Shown: positions 1 through 9,031 of the stretch, in pieces
Position numbering within the stretch: the first letter of the stretch is position 1
Layout: each line of letters opens with the position of its first letter
Assembly: GCA_938003765.1 (NCBI GenBank)
Contig: CALKYE010000297.1
Span: 1-47,892, forward strand
Length of the DNA stretch: 47,892 nucleotides
From: an uncultured Planctomycetia bacterium
GTDB taxonomy: Bacteria; Planctomycetota; UBA1135; GCA-002686595
Reading direction: 5' to 3'
Notes under the pieces: model-generated
Databases searched by the model: none
The model's input: only the letters and a program-made list of their open reading frames with translations
What the model was told of the DNA's origin: nothing
Made by a program: the position numbers and the translations under genes

Positions 1-12
1 GCTGAGCGCGGC

Positions 13-774
13 TCACTTGCCCATCGCGAGCCGCCGCGCGAGCACTTCGCTCAGCGCGCCGGTGCGCACGATCTTCTCGGCCGTGATCTGGAAGTCGTAG
101 GGCACGCGTCGCCAGGTGATGCGCTCGTCTTCGAGGATCGCGTAGCAGGCGCGGTTGTCGCTGTCGCGCGGCTGCCCCACCGAGCCGACGTTGACGAAGA
201 AGCGCTTGCCCGGCGGGAGCTCCAGCGTGAGTTCCTCGGCGCCGTTCAGCCCGTGGAAGCGCAGGTTCTGATCGTGCAGGCCGGGATGGTGCGTGTGGCC
301 GCCGAGCGCGACGCCTTCGAAGCTCTCGAAGATCGCGCGCAACTTGTCGGGGTTGAGGTAGCCGTCGGTCGAGAGCACGTACTCGCGCACGGGATCCCGC
401 GGGCTGCCGTGCACGAACAGGAAGCGGCCCTGGGAGTGCGAGAGCGGCAAGCCGCGCAGGTACTTCCAGCGCGCCTTCTTCTCGCCCGACGAGTACCACG
501 CCGGCTGCATGCGCGCGCGCGTGAACTCGATCGCGCCGCGCGCGTGCGGATTGAAGTCGGAGGCGTCGCGGAACAGCGCGTCGTCGTGGTTGCCCATCAG
601 GCACAACTGACAGCGCTTGCGGACGACGTCGACGCAGTACTCGGGCTCGGGTCCGTAGCCGACCACGTCGCCCAGGCAGTACACCGCGTCGACCGACTGG
701 CCCTCGATGTCGCTGAACACCGCGTCGAGCGCTTCGCGGTTGGAGTGCAGGTCGCTGATCAGCGCGATCCTCAT
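13..774 (-). CDS. Calcineurin-like metallophosphoesterase (YfcE/MJ0936 type)
   Basis: The product is 253 residues and should be a soluble metal-dependent phosphodiesterase. Its motifs match the calcineurin-like family in order: D8-L-H10 near the N-terminus, G35-D36, G61-N-H63-D, then VHGSP and GGHTHHP towards the C-terminus. These supply the ligands of the dinuclear metal site. The ATG at 774 was chosen because the domain begins directly with MRIALISDLH; the reading frame stays open far upstream, but that part is antisense-like noise over nrnA. The start overlaps the nrnA stop by four bases (ATGA), so the two genes are probably translationally coupled. The substrate cannot be told from sequence; relatives include small phosphodiesterases and YfcE-like enzymes. 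Confidence 0.9.
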   Translation of the reverse strand: MRIALISDLHSNREALDAVFSDIEGQSVDAVYCLGDVVGYGPEPEYCVDVVRKRCQLCLMGNHDDALFRDASDFNPHARGAIEFTRARMQPAWYSSGEKKARWKYLRGLPLSHSQGRFLFVHGSPRDPVREYVLSTDGYLNPDKLRAIFESFEGVALGGHTHHPGLHDQNLRFHGLNGAEELTLELPPGKRFFVNVGSVGQPRDSDNRACYAILEDERITWRRVPYDFQITAEKIVRTGALSEVLARRLAMGK

Positions 775-1778
775 CGCGACGCGGCCTCCGCCTGATCGAG
801 CTGCGCCACCGCGGCGGCCAGGATGCGCGCGCGCACCTCGGACAACGAGCCGGGGACCGTGGCGCCCGAAGCCTTGGCGTGACCGCCGCCGCCGAAGCCC
901 TTGGCCAGGCGGTGAACGTCGAACTCGGACTTGCTGCGCGCGGAGAGCTTGACCTGTCCGCCCTCGACCTCGCGCAGGAACAGCACCACCTCGACGCGAC
1001 CCACCGCGCGCAGGATGTCGAGCACGTCGTCGCCGTCGGGCAGCTCGGCCTCGCCCGGGGCCGGCAGCGGCAGGTCGACGACCGCGATGCGACCGTCGCT
1101 CGAGTACTCCAGCCGCGAGAGAGCGCGCGCGACGCCCAGCGGCTGCGAGCGCGAGTTGCGCTGGTAGATCGCCGAGTAGATCGGGGCCGGCGCCACGCCG
1201 CTGGCGACCAGCTCGCTGGCGATCGCGAAGGTCTCGGCGTCGGTGTTCGAGTACTTGAACCAGCCCGTGTCGGTCACCATCGCCGTGAACACGCCGCGCG
1301 CGATGCGTGCGTCGAGTTCGACGCCCAGCTCGCGCGCGATGCGACGCACCAGCACGCCGGTCGCGCTGGCGCGCATGTCGACGTAGGAGGCGTCCCACCA
1401 CGGCTCGCCGTGGAACAGGTGGTGGTCGACGACCAGCTTGCGCGACGGGGTCCGACGCAGCGCCTGCTCCATGGCGCCCGTGCGCGACAGCTCGCAGAAG
1501 TCGAGCGTGACCGCCAGGTCGTGCGCGGGGAGGTCTCCGCCCTTGAACACGCCGAAGCGCACGTCGCGCTCGAGGTAGTCGAGCTGCGGCTGGACCGGAT
1601 CGGGATTGACGATCCACACGGACTTGCCCATGCGCTCGAGCACGGCCGCCATGGCGGCCTGCGAGCCGAGGCAGTCGCCGTCGGGCCGCATGTGGCCGCA
1701 CAGGAGCACGCGCGAGCAATTCCGGAGCAGTTCGAGCGCCCGGGCGCGCTCGGTCTCGACCTGACTGGATTCGGGCAT
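771..1778 (-). CDS. nrnA: DHH/DHHA1 phosphoesterase, NrnA-like oligoribonuclease/pAp phosphatase
   Basis: The product is 335 residues, the usual size for NrnA. The DHH domain shows GHMRPDGD (H29, D33, D35), a D-x-x-x-x-x-R-T-G segment near residue 93, V-D118-H119-H120 and a TDTGWFKYSN motif. The DHHA1 substrate-binding motif GGGHAKASG lies near residue 300. In this family the enzyme degrades short oligoribonucleotides and often dephosphorylates pAp. No Orn or NrnB candidate lies in the window. It is followed with a four-base overlap by the metallophosphoesterase gene, giving a small nucleotide-phosphoesterase operon. A specific role in pGpG or nanoRNA turnover is inferred from the family. Confidence 0.88.
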   Translation of the reverse strand: MPESSQVETERARALELLRNCSRVLLCGHMRPDGDCLGSQAAMAAVLERMGKSVWIVNPDPVQPQLDYLERDVRFGVFKGGDLPAHDLAVTLDFCELSRTGAMEQALRRTPSRKLVVDHHLFHGEPWWDASYVDMRASATGVLVRRIARELGVELDARIARGVFTAMVTDTGWFKYSNTDAETFAIASELVASGVAPAPIYSAIYQRNSRSQPLGVARALSRLEYSSDGRIAVVDLPLPAPGEAELPDGDDVLDILRAVGRVEVVLFLREVEGGQVKLSARSKSEFDVHRLAKGFGGGGHAKASGATVPGSLSEVRARILAAAVAQLDQAEAASR

Positions 1779-1942
1779 GAGCTGAAGAGTGGCGTTGCTC
1801 CCAGCGCCGTGCCGCCGAGCGATCGCGTGGGTCGCAATTTAGCCCACAGGTTAGCGCTCCGACAGCGCGCGCGGCCCCGGCGGTCGCAGCTGCGCCGCGC
1901 GAGCGGCGTCCGGGCGTCCCGCAGACGGGAGCGGATCCGCGC

Positions 1943-3160
1943 TCACACCGGACTCGAACGAGCGAGGCGCCCGCCGACCCACACCGATTCCACGCTCACC
2001 GCGGAGTCGAGCAGCGCTTCGAGAGCCTCGCCGCGCGAATGCACGACACAACGGTACGCGGCGAAGTCCGCCAGCGCGCCTGGGGACAGCTCACCGAGCT
2101 TGCCGCGCTGCCCGAGCGCCTGCGCGCCCGAGACGGTGGCGGCGTCGAACAGCTCCTCGAGCGGCAGCCAGGGCGCTGACGCGCGCGCCAGTCGCAGCTC
2201 GCGCCGCATGTCGAGCGAGTCGTTGCTCGCGAGCGAGTCCGTTCCGAGCGCGATCGCGCAGCCGGCGCGCGCGTAGCGTCGCCAGGAGAACGGCGCGCGC
2301 CCGAACCACGCGTGCGAGCCCGGGCAGTGAACGATCACCGCGCCAGCGCGCGCGATGCGCTCGGGCTCGCCGCGCTGCGGATGATTGCCGTGAACGAGCG
2401 CCAACGGCGCGCGCAGCAGCCCAGCGCCGGCGAGCAGATCCAGGCCGCTGCAACGCGGCGACGGCCCGAGCAGCGCGGCGAGCGGACCCGTTCCGCTGCG
2501 CAACCACTCGACCTCGGCCTCCGTCTCGGACCAATGCACGACTACGGGCGCAGCGCGCCGACGGGCGAGCGCAGCGATGCCGCGCGCCAACGCCGGACTG
2601 ACGGTGAACGGCGCGTGCGGGCTGAGGCCCTCGCGCAGATGTGCTCCAGCGCGCAACTTGCGCCTGACGCGCATGAGCTCCCCGCCCGTGCGCGCCGCAT
2701 CGTGCGCGTCGAGCAACTCGCGCATGGCCCACAGTCGTCCGCCGGAGCGCGAGCCCACGCGCGATGCCGCGCCCGTTGAATCGATGTCCGCAACCGTCGT
2801 CGCGCCCAGACGCAGACTTTCGTTCGCGCCCGCGAGCACAGCGGCCTCGAACTGCGCAGCGCTGGAGCGCGACTTCGCGACGAGCACGGCGCGCACCCAG
2901 TCGCCGAACGGAGCGGCGCGCGGCGTGCGACCCGCGACGGCGCCCAATTCCAAGTGAGCGTGGGCGTTGATCAGGCCCGGGGCGACCAGCACGTCTCCCA
3001 AGTCGAGCCGACGCGATGCGCGCCGCGCCGCACGCGCGATTGCGGCGCGCCCCCGGAACACCGAGAGGACGCGCCCTCCGCGCACGGAAATGGCGCCGTG
3101 CTCGACCCAGCGGTCGGAGCGCAGCAGGAAGGAGCGCGCGGTGACGAGGAGTTCGCCCAT
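1943..3160 (-). CDS. Amidohydrolase of the SAH/MTA/aminofutalosine deaminase type
   Basis: The product is 405 residues and cytosolic. The metal site is visible as GLINAHAHLE (H67, H69), VVHWSETEAE in the middle (His and the catalytic Glu), LVHGN, and GTDSLASN (metal Asp) towards the C-terminus. This pattern fits the subtype-III amidohydrolases that deaminate S-adenosylhomocysteine, methylthioadenosine, aminofutalosine or guanine. The exact substrate cannot be assigned; no menaquinone or methionine salvage gene lies nearby. The chosen ATG gives a normal N-terminal beta sandwich. A strong hairpin at 3169-3193 sits only eight bases upstream and no Shine-Dalgarno sequence is visible, so expression may be leaderless or the start could be slightly downstream. 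Confidence 0.85.
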   Translation of the reverse strand: MGELLVTARSFLLRSDRWVEHGAISVRGGRVLSVFRGRAAIARAARRASRRLDLGDVLVAPGLINAHAHLELGAVAGRTPRAAPFGDWVRAVLVAKSRSSAAQFEAAVLAGANESLRLGATTVADIDSTGAASRVGSRSGGRLWAMRELLDAHDAARTGGELMRVRRKLRAGAHLREGLSPHAPFTVSPALARGIAALARRRAAPVVVHWSETEAEVEWLRSGTGPLAALLGPSPRCSGLDLLAGAGLLRAPLALVHGNHPQRGEPERIARAGAVIVHCPGSHAWFGRAPFSWRRYARAGCAIALGTDSLASNDSLDMRRELRLARASAPWLPLEELFDAATVSGAQALGQRGKLGELSPGALADFAAYRCVVHSRGEALEALLDSAVSVESVWVGGRLARSSPV

Positions 3161-3168
3161 GGAATGAG

Positions 3169-3193
3169 AAGCGGGCGCTCGAGGCGCCCGCTT
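3169..3193 (-). terminator. Hairpin terminator after the glycine-rich lipoprotein gene
   Basis: Perfect ten-base arms (AAGCGGGCGC / GCGCCCGCTT) enclose a five-base loop. The hairpin lies about 70 bases after the stop codon at 3261 and is followed on the minus strand by TCTCATTCC. It ends eight bases before the amidohydrolase ATG, so it could also affect expression of that gene. Confidence 0.7.
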
Positions 3194-3260
3194 GGAATCC
3201 GTCGCTCACGCTGAGCGCGGGCCGCGAGGGCGCCGTCGCGCAGCAGGTTGGGTGAGTCGA

Positions 3261-6200
3261 CTAGTCCGGATGCGCTTCGATGCGGAGGTTGGTGACACCG
3301 CGGATGAGCGCGGCGTCGGGGTGGCTCGCATCGAACACGATCTGCCAACGGATGATGTTGACCGACACGTACGCGTTGAGCTCCTCGGGGTGGAACACCC
3401 ACGGGGTCAGCGCGGTCGCGTCACCCGCAGGCGAGAAGTCCGCGTTGCACGGATCCAGCAGCACGCCCGTGGCGCGCGCGCCTTGGAAGCGCACGATGAT
3501 CGGAGCGCCCGTTTGCGGCGGGATGAGCGCGCCGTCGTCGATCAGGCTGCCCCAGTGCTCCTGCGGGGTGAGTCCGGCGAAGACCGGCGAGCTGCGGTAC
3601 CCGACGAGCTGCACGTTGCCGGGAGTCTGTTCCAGGAACAGGTCCATGTCCCAGCCCAGGTCCGTGCCCACGTCGCCGTCGAACGCCAGCGAGAAGAAGT
3701 TGCCGGGCGTCACGAGCCAGCACGACTGAGCAGCGCTGTAGCCCTCGATCGGCGCGGTCTGCGTCTGCCACGAGCTGACCGAGAGCCAGCTCGAGCTGGT
3801 CGGGTCGAGCGGGTCGGTCGGCGACACCACGGCGGCCGCCGAAGTAGCCGTCGTCGCGCCCGACGCATCCTCGATGCGAACCATGCCGGGGCTGCCATCG
3901 CCGCCCCGGGAAGCGCCCGGCGCACCAGCGATCGTCGGTCCCGCGCCGCCCGCGCCGCCGCCGACCAAGAGTCGGTTCGGGAGCGTCGACAGGGTGACGA
4001 TCGGGCTCTGCAGCAGAATCGCGCCGCCGGCGCCACCGCCACCGGGCTGCGCGAACGCGCCGTAGGGAGAGGAAGCCTGCGGGGGAGAGTCGGTCTTCAC
4101 GCTGCCGCCAGCGCCGCCGGTCGCATCCACGCGTCCGCCGAAGTCAGCGAACCGACCTGCGACGAGTTGGATCGCGCCACCGCCGCCGCCGCCGCCACCG
4201 CCGCTGTGCGAGCGGTAGATGTTGATGGTCTGCGGAGCGAAACACGAACCGTTGGTGCCGCCGGTGCCGGTGTCGTAGAGGTGGCCACCAGCGCCGCCGC
4301 CGCCCGAGCCGCCGCGCAGGTAGCCCAGCGAAGGCTTCAACGCGCGCTTGTCGCCCGGAAGTCCAGCCGGCTCCAGGCCGATCGGCGCTGCGTCGCCGCC
4401 GTTAGTGTCCGGAGGCGTGAACGCCACGGGTCCCACCGGGACGTCAGGGACCGAGATCGCGACGCCGACGTCGCCGTCGAGCGCGTACGCGCCACCGGAG
4501 CCGGGTCCGCCGAGTTGACGGCTGTCGCAGTTGCTCGCGAGCACCGAGAGGCCGGCGAACGCGTTGGTTTCGACCGGGAACACCGGCGGCCACTGGACGC
4601 CGCCGATGCCACTGCCCAGGTCGGTCGCCGCGCCCAGGCCGTAGCCGAGCGAGCCGCCGACGCCTTCGCCGTCACGACCGGCAGGCAGGCCGCCGACGTT
4701 GGTCACGCCGTTGTTGTCCACCGGGTTCGCAGCGGGACCGGTGTTCCCCAGGAACGGGATCGACCCGCTGGTGGAGTTGTCGGGGCGATCGCCGCCCGCG
4801 CCGCCGCGGCCGCCGCCGGGGCCGCCGAACGCGCCGCGCTGACCCTGCGGACCCTCCGAACCGTGCAAGGACTGGTCGCCGCCGGCGACCACGAACTGCG
4901 CGGTGTCGGCGACGCGCATGCGACCGCGCGCGAAGAGGCGCGGGACGTTGCGTCCGATGAACCGGATCGTCGCGTTCAGGCCGATGTCGATCGAGGAGAA
5001 CTCGAACACACCGTTGGTGATGTTGACGTAGTCCTGGAGGTTGCTGGAGTTCGTCAGGAACAGTCGAGGCTCGACCGGAATGATGTTGGGGTCGAGGCTC
5101 GGGTTGGCGAGGCCGAAGGAGGCGTGGTCCACCCCGCCGCTGGTCGAGCCCGAGCTGTACTGGGGCGACTGGCCCTGGATCACCGGCGGATTGAGGTCCA
5201 GCGGGTTGGGGCTCGAGAGCGCGAAGCTGGAGCCGCCGACGACGAGCACCACGTCCTCGGGGTAGCCGTTCAACCGGATGCCGTTCGCGGCAGATCCGAC
5301 GGTCAGCGCGCGCGCCACCAGAGTGTCGCCATCCTCGACGTCGAACTCGAACTGCGCGAGCTCGGGGAACGCCACGTGGTTCGCGGGATCGCGGACGAAG
5401 TTGTAGATGTTCGAGATCGTGTCCGCGACCGAATCGCCCGCGATGATGTCGGTGGCCTCGTTGCGGCGCACTCGAATGTGCGCACCGTTGTCGAAGCTGA
5501 CCGTGGTCTTCCTGGCGTCGGTCGGGTTGAGCAGGAAGCGGATGCGACCGACGGCCTGTTGAGGCTCCGTGTAGAAGGTCAGGGTCGAGTTCGCCGGCAC
5601 CGTCAGGTCACCGAGACGGCCGGAGCCGCCGCCCTTGCCGGCCTTGAGCCGACCGAGTTGCGTCTCGCCCCAGTCCGCGCTCGAGCGCACGAGGTCGAGG
5701 TTGATCGTGTTGTTGAACTGCTCACCGCCGGCGGGGATCGTCACTTCGCCGAACTGGATCACCTGCGGCGCGAAGGCGCGCGTGCCGAGGTTGGCGACCG
5801 GATTTCCGGCCAGGTCGCGCACGCCCGGCGGGATGTCGACGACCACCAGGCGCTTGCTCACCCCGCTGCCCGCGCTCGGCAGGCCGCCCGAAGGCGTGAA
5901 GGTGACGATCGTCTTCAGGTTGGTCTGATCGGTGAAGAACTCGAACGTGCCGCCGACCGGAGAGCGGTCCGCCGTCGTGTTCAGGTCACCGTCCGCGTCG
6001 GTCTTGATCGTGATGAACGGCGACTGCCCCGTCGACGGCAGCACCACGGTGCCGATGTTCATCAGGTCGTTGAAGATCAGCCGGATCTGCGTCGCGGTCG
6101 CCGCGTCGATCACGCGACCGTTCTCCGTGGGGATCACCGTGCCGGCAGGCTGCGGGAACGGGCAGCTGGACGTCGGTTGGCCGTCGCTCGTCGAGCACGC

Positions 6201-6797
6201 CACCGGGTTGTCGATGTTGACCGGGTTGGGGACGCCCACCACGTCCACGAGGATGTCGACGCTGGGCGCTCCGGGGACGGGGTCGATCAGGCCTTGGTCG
6301 GTCGTGATCGTGCAGAGCAGTCGGCTCTGATTCTGCTGCCCCTCCGAGCTCGTGATGAACGGCCCGGCGTCGCCTTGGGTCGTGCCCGGAACGCGGATCT
6401 GGTAGCTCGAGTTCGGGAGGAAGCCGAACGACGGGTTGCCCTGCGAGTCGAACGCCAGACGCGGGCGGAAGATCGCGCGCGTGGGGTTGTTCGGGTCGAC
6501 CAGGCGAGTTCCGGGAGGGAGCGCGCCGCTGACGGTGTCCACCACCTGGAAGCTGTTGTTCACAGCCAGCGAGGACGACGCAACCGGCTGCGAGAAGCTG
6601 ATCGAGATGTCCTGGTTCTGGAACGTGTTGATGATGCCGCAGCTCACCTGCGCTCCGTTCTCCCCGTTCGAGCACCCCAGCGTGCACGACTGGATGAACA
6701 TCACGCCGCCACCACTGCCGCCGCCGCTGCAGGAGGTGAAAACAAGGGCGGGGCCGAGGAGCCCGGCCGCCAGGAGGAGCCTGCTGGCTTGCTTCAT
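3261..6797 (-). CDS. Large glycine-rich lipoprotein with Ig-like domains (G-type, copy 1)
   Basis: The product is 1,178 residues. It begins with a signal peptide ending in VFTSC, so C23 is the likely lipidated cysteine, followed by a glycine linker. Residues about 45-145 and 225-335 look like bacterial Ig-like (SbsA/Big_5) domains, with phrases such as ISISFSQPV, IRLIFNDLMN and VVDIPPGVRDLAGNPV. Residues 639-978 are glycine-rich with recurring GGGGAGGAI-L-L type segments, a pattern often seen in secreted beta-helical proteins. The C-terminal 170 residues look like a beta sandwich. It resembles the protein at 24039-27560 in order and composition. It sits alone here, followed by its own terminator. 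Function is unknown; a cell-surface or adhesive role is an inference from the architecture. Confidence 0.85.
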   Translation of the reverse strand: MKQASRLLLAAGLLGPALVFTSCSGGGSGGGVMFIQSCTLGCSNGENGAQVSCGIINTFQNQDISISFSQPVASSSLAVNNSFQVVDTVSGALPPGTRLVDPNNPTRAIFRPRLAFDSQGNPSFGFLPNSSYQIRVPGTTQGDAGPFITSSEGQQNQSRLLCTITTDQGLIDPVPGAPSVDILVDVVGVPNPVNIDNPVACSTSDGQPTSSCPFPQPAGTVIPTENGRVIDAATATQIRLIFNDLMNIGTVVLPSTGQSPFITIKTDADGDLNTTADRSPVGGTFEFFTDQTNLKTIVTFTPSGGLPSAGSGVSKRLVVVDIPPGVRDLAGNPVANLGTRAFAPQVIQFGEVTIPAGGEQFNNTINLDLVRSSADWGETQLGRLKAGKGGGSGRLGDLTVPANSTLTFYTEPQQAVGRIRFLLNPTDARKTTVSFDNGAHIRVRRNEATDIIAGDSVADTISNIYNFVRDPANHVAFPELAQFEFDVEDGDTLVARALTVGSAANGIRLNGYPEDVVLVVGGSSFALSSPNPLDLNPPVIQGQSPQYSSGSTSGGVDHASFGLANPSLDPNIIPVEPRLFLTNSSNLQDYVNITNGVFEFSSIDIGLNATIRFIGRNVPRLFARGRMRVADTAQFVVAGGDQSLHGSEGPQGQRGAFGGPGGGRGGAGGDRPDNSTSGSIPFLGNTGPAANPVDNNGVTNVGGLPAGRDGEGVGGSLGYGLGAATDLGSGIGGVQWPPVFPVETNAFAGLSVLASNCDSRQLGGPGSGGAYALDGDVGVAISVPDVPVGPVAFTPPDTNGGDAAPIGLEPAGLPGDKRALKPSLGYLRGGSGGGGAGGHLYDTGTGGTNGSCFAPQTINIYRSHSGGGGGGGGGAIQLVAGRFADFGGRVDATGGAGGSVKTDSPPQASSPYGAFAQPGGGGAGGAILLQSPIVTLSTLPNRLLVGGGAGGAGPTIAGAPGASRGGDGSPGMVRIEDASGATTATSAAAVVSPTDPLDPTSSSWLSVSSWQTQTAPIEGYSAAQSCWLVTPGNFFSLAFDGDVGTDLGWDMDLFLEQTPGNVQLVGYRSSPVFAGLTPQEHWGSLIDDGALIPPQTGAPIIVRFQGARATGVLLDPCNADFSPAGDATALTPWVFHPEELNAYVSVNIIRWQIVFDASHPDAALIRGVTNLRIEAHPD
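4176..4202. repeat. GCC/ACC trinucleotide tract encoding nine glycines
   Basis: Nine consecutive Gly codons (residues 866-874 of the lipoprotein) form a near-perfect trinucleotide tract. It is the longest such run in the window and could gain or lose units in frame by slippage. Confidence 0.6.
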
Positions 6798-7344
6798 GAG
6801 AGAGATGTCGTGCGCGACGGGCGCGCCCGAGGGGATGCTGGCGAGGATCGAGGGTGAGATGAAGATGAGCTCTCGCTCGCGACGCCCTCGTGCGGCCGCC
6901 CGGCGCGGGGTTGGCGCCAGTAGGAACGACGAGAGAGGTCGGGGGAGCGGGACGCGCCGACGGCCGGAGCCGCCGCGCGGGCGGGCGCCCTGCCGAGCGC
7001 GGAGAGTCCGCTGCGCTGGTTCGTTGGGGCAACGGCCAGACGCGGCGGCGCAGCACTATAGAGCGCTGGGCGGTGAGTTCGCCAGCGTTCCACGGCGCCA
7101 TGTACCCGTGGCGATCGACAGAGCAACCGAAGCGATGAACCAGGCCAGGCGCCGACGGGCACCAGCGTCCCCGTCGCAGCGGTGCTCCGAGCCCTGTCGC
7201 AGGACTGCTTGTTGCTCCGCTGCTGCGCTCAACCCAGCCCCGTTCGCCGGTCAAATGGCGTACCCTCTGGACGCGGCCGACCGCACTCCGCCGAACCGCG
7301 CGTAGAGCGCGCTCCAGCGACGTTCCAGCGCTTTCAACCCACCG
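6798..7344. other. Divergent intergenic region, 547 bases
   Basis: This region lies between the glycine-rich lipoprotein gene (minus) and the helical-repeat lipoprotein gene (plus) and must hold promoters for both. No convincing -35/-10 pair was found; a CTATAG-containing stretch near 7055 is the most AT-rich point. Open frames here have shadow-like composition rich in Arg, Ala and Pro. No RNA gene was recognised. Confidence 0.5.
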
Positions 7345-8244
7345 ATGCCGATGCCCGAAGCTTCGAAGCCGCTCGCCCGACGTGCGTTTGCGCACTTCGC
7401 TCCCGCCCTCCTCGCCGCCGCGGTCGCGATGACCCTCGGGGCCTGCAGCGACGGCGGCGCTTCGCGCGCCAGCTCTCTGAGCCCCGCACAGGCCCAGGCC
7501 CGCATCGCGGAGTTCCAGCAGGCGCTCAAACCGGTCGATGCCACCGTCACCAGCGACGTGCAGGACAAGGCCTTCCGCCGAGCGACGCAGCTTCGAGAGC
7601 AGCTCAACACGGCCGGGCGCGAGGCAGGACTGGCCGCGCTGAAGGCGTTCGAGTCGAACCCGCAAGCGACGCTCGACGAGCAGTGGCCGCTGCTCGAAGT
7701 CGCCGCGATGAACTGCCCGGGCGAACTCGCGCCGATCCTGACCCAGCTCATCACCACCTACGACGGCGAGCGCGGGATGGGGCTGGCGACGCAGTGCGTG
7801 CGCATCCTCGGCGAGAGCTCGCCCGAGGCGGCCATCGCGCTGTTCGAGCCGATGCTCCGCGCGCCGTGGGAGCACAAGACCAAGCCTTCGCAGGAGGCGC
7901 TCGTCGACGGTTGGGCCCGCGCCGCCGCGCGCCTGAAGCTCAAGGAAGCGCGCGTGTTGTGCGACGTTCTCGTCGACATCCGCCAGCCTGCGGACGCGCG
8001 CTACGCCGCGGTCAACAAGCTGAGTCAGTTCGGCGGCGAGCGCGCGATCGCCGCGTTGCGCGAAGTTCTGATCGAGGCGTCCTCCGACGGCATGCTCCGC
8101 CGCAAGGCCGCGCAGGCCTTGGTCGAGGTCGCGCCGCGCAAGCAGGCCTGCGAACTGCTCGTCCACATCTCGCAGCACGAGTCCGACGAGAACTTCCTGA
8201 CCTTCCTGGGAAGCATGCTCGACAAGCACTGCGCAGGGCTGTGA
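7345..8244 (+). CDS. Helical-repeat (HEAT-like) lipoprotein
   Basis: The product is 299 residues. A signal peptide ends in the lipobox LGAC with C34 as the lipidated cysteine. The rest is predicted to be almost entirely helical, with repeats such as ALREVLIEASSDGMLRRKAA that resemble HEAT units, and several scattered cysteines. No catalytic motif is seen. It is the first gene of a two-gene plus-strand unit, ten bases ahead of tatD, and diverges from the large lipoprotein gene. HEAT-like lipoproteins usually act as protein-binding scaffolds; the partner here is unknown. The ATG at 7345 is followed by a second in-frame ATG two codons later, and either could be used. Confidence 0.82.
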   Translation: MPMPEASKPLARRAFAHFAPALLAAAVAMTLGACSDGGASRASSLSPAQAQARIAEFQQALKPVDATVTSDVQDKAFRRATQLREQLNTAGREAGLAALKAFESNPQATLDEQWPLLEVAAMNCPGELAPILTQLITTYDGERGMGLATQCVRILGESSPEAAIALFEPMLRAPWEHKTKPSQEALVDGWARAAARLKLKEARVLCDVLVDIRQPADARYAAVNKLSQFGGERAIAALREVLIEASSDGMLRRKAAQALVEVAPRKQACELLVHISQHESDENFLTFLGSMLDKHCAGL

Positions 8245-8254
8245 GCTCGCCCGC

Positions 8255-9019
8255 GTGATCACCGACTCGCACGCCCACATCTACTTCGACTCGTTCGACT
8301 CCGACCGCGAAGCAGTGCTCGCGCGCGCGCGCGAGGCGGGCGTCACGCGCATGCTGCTGGTCGGAACCAACGTGAGCACCTCGGAGCAGTGCTTCGAGCT
8401 CGCGCGCGGCGCGGCAGGTGTGTTCCCCACCGCCGGGATCCATCCGCACGACGCCGCCGAGGCCGACGACGCCGCGCGCGCGCGCATCGCCGAGTTGTGC
8501 CGACGCGACGAGTGCGTCGCCGTCGGCGAGACCGGGCTCGACTGGTTCAAGAACTTCTCGCCGCGCGCGGAACAGCTCGCCAACTTCCGTTGGCATCTGG
8601 AGCTGGCGCTGGAGCTCGACAAGCCCGTGATCGTGCACTGCCGCGAGGCGCACGAAGACGTGCTCGAACTCCTGCGCGAGCACCGCGGCGTGCGCGGCGT
8701 GATGCACTGCTACACGTACGGGCCGGAGGAGCTCGCCCCCTACCTCGAGCTCGGCCTGTTCATCTCGTACTCCGGCGTCGTCACGTTCCCCAAGAACGAA
8801 GCCAATCGCGCTGCGGCGCTGGCGACCCCGCTCGAGCGACTCTTGGTCGAGACCGACTGTCCGTTCCTGGCGCCGCAATCGCGTCGCGGCTCGCGCAACG
8901 AGCCCGCGTACTGCCGCGAAGTCCTCGCCCAGCTCGCGCGTCTGCGCGGCGTCGAGCTCGACGAGCTCGCGCGCATCACCAGCGACAACGCCACGCGCCT
9001 GTTCGCGCTGCCGACGTAG
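8255..9019 (+). CDS. tatD: TatD-family metal-dependent hydrolase
   Basis: The product is 254 residues, typical for TatD/YcfH-type metal-dependent DNases. Family motifs are all present: the N-terminal ITDSHAHIYFD with the HxH pair, GIHPHDA, VGETGLDW (catalytic Glu), PVIVHCREAHED, MHCYTYG and ETDCPFLAP (metal Asp). The start is a GTG at 8255, the only start in frame that keeps the metal-binding N-terminus intact. It is ten bases after the lipoprotein gene and is followed by a hairpin at 9032-9067. Family members have 3'-5' exonuclease or D-aminoacyl-tRNA deacylase-type activities; the in vivo role cannot be told here. Confidence 0.93.
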   Translation: MITDSHAHIYFDSFDSDREAVLARAREAGVTRMLLVGTNVSTSEQCFELARGAAGVFPTAGIHPHDAAEADDAARARIAELCRRDECVAVGETGLDWFKNFSPRAEQLANFRWHLELALELDKPVIVHCREAHEDVLELLREHRGVRGVMHCYTYGPEELAPYLELGLFISYSGVVTFPKNEANRAAALATPLERLLVETDCPFLAPQSRRGSRNEPAYCREVLAQLARLRGVELDELARITSDNATRLFALPT

Positions 9020-9031
9020 TCCAACGAAAAC

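Noticed and set aside
1779..1942. Possible terminator between the amidohydrolase and nrnA
   Set aside because: Only short stems (five bases, 1917-1930 and near 1830-1850) were found, too weak to call.
3192..6857. A 1,221-residue open frame on the plus strand, antisense to the glycine-rich lipoprotein gene
   Set aside because: Its composition (Arg, Val, Asp, Ala repeats with no motif) is that of a shadow of a GC-rich gene; the opposite strand has a lipobox and Ig-like domains.
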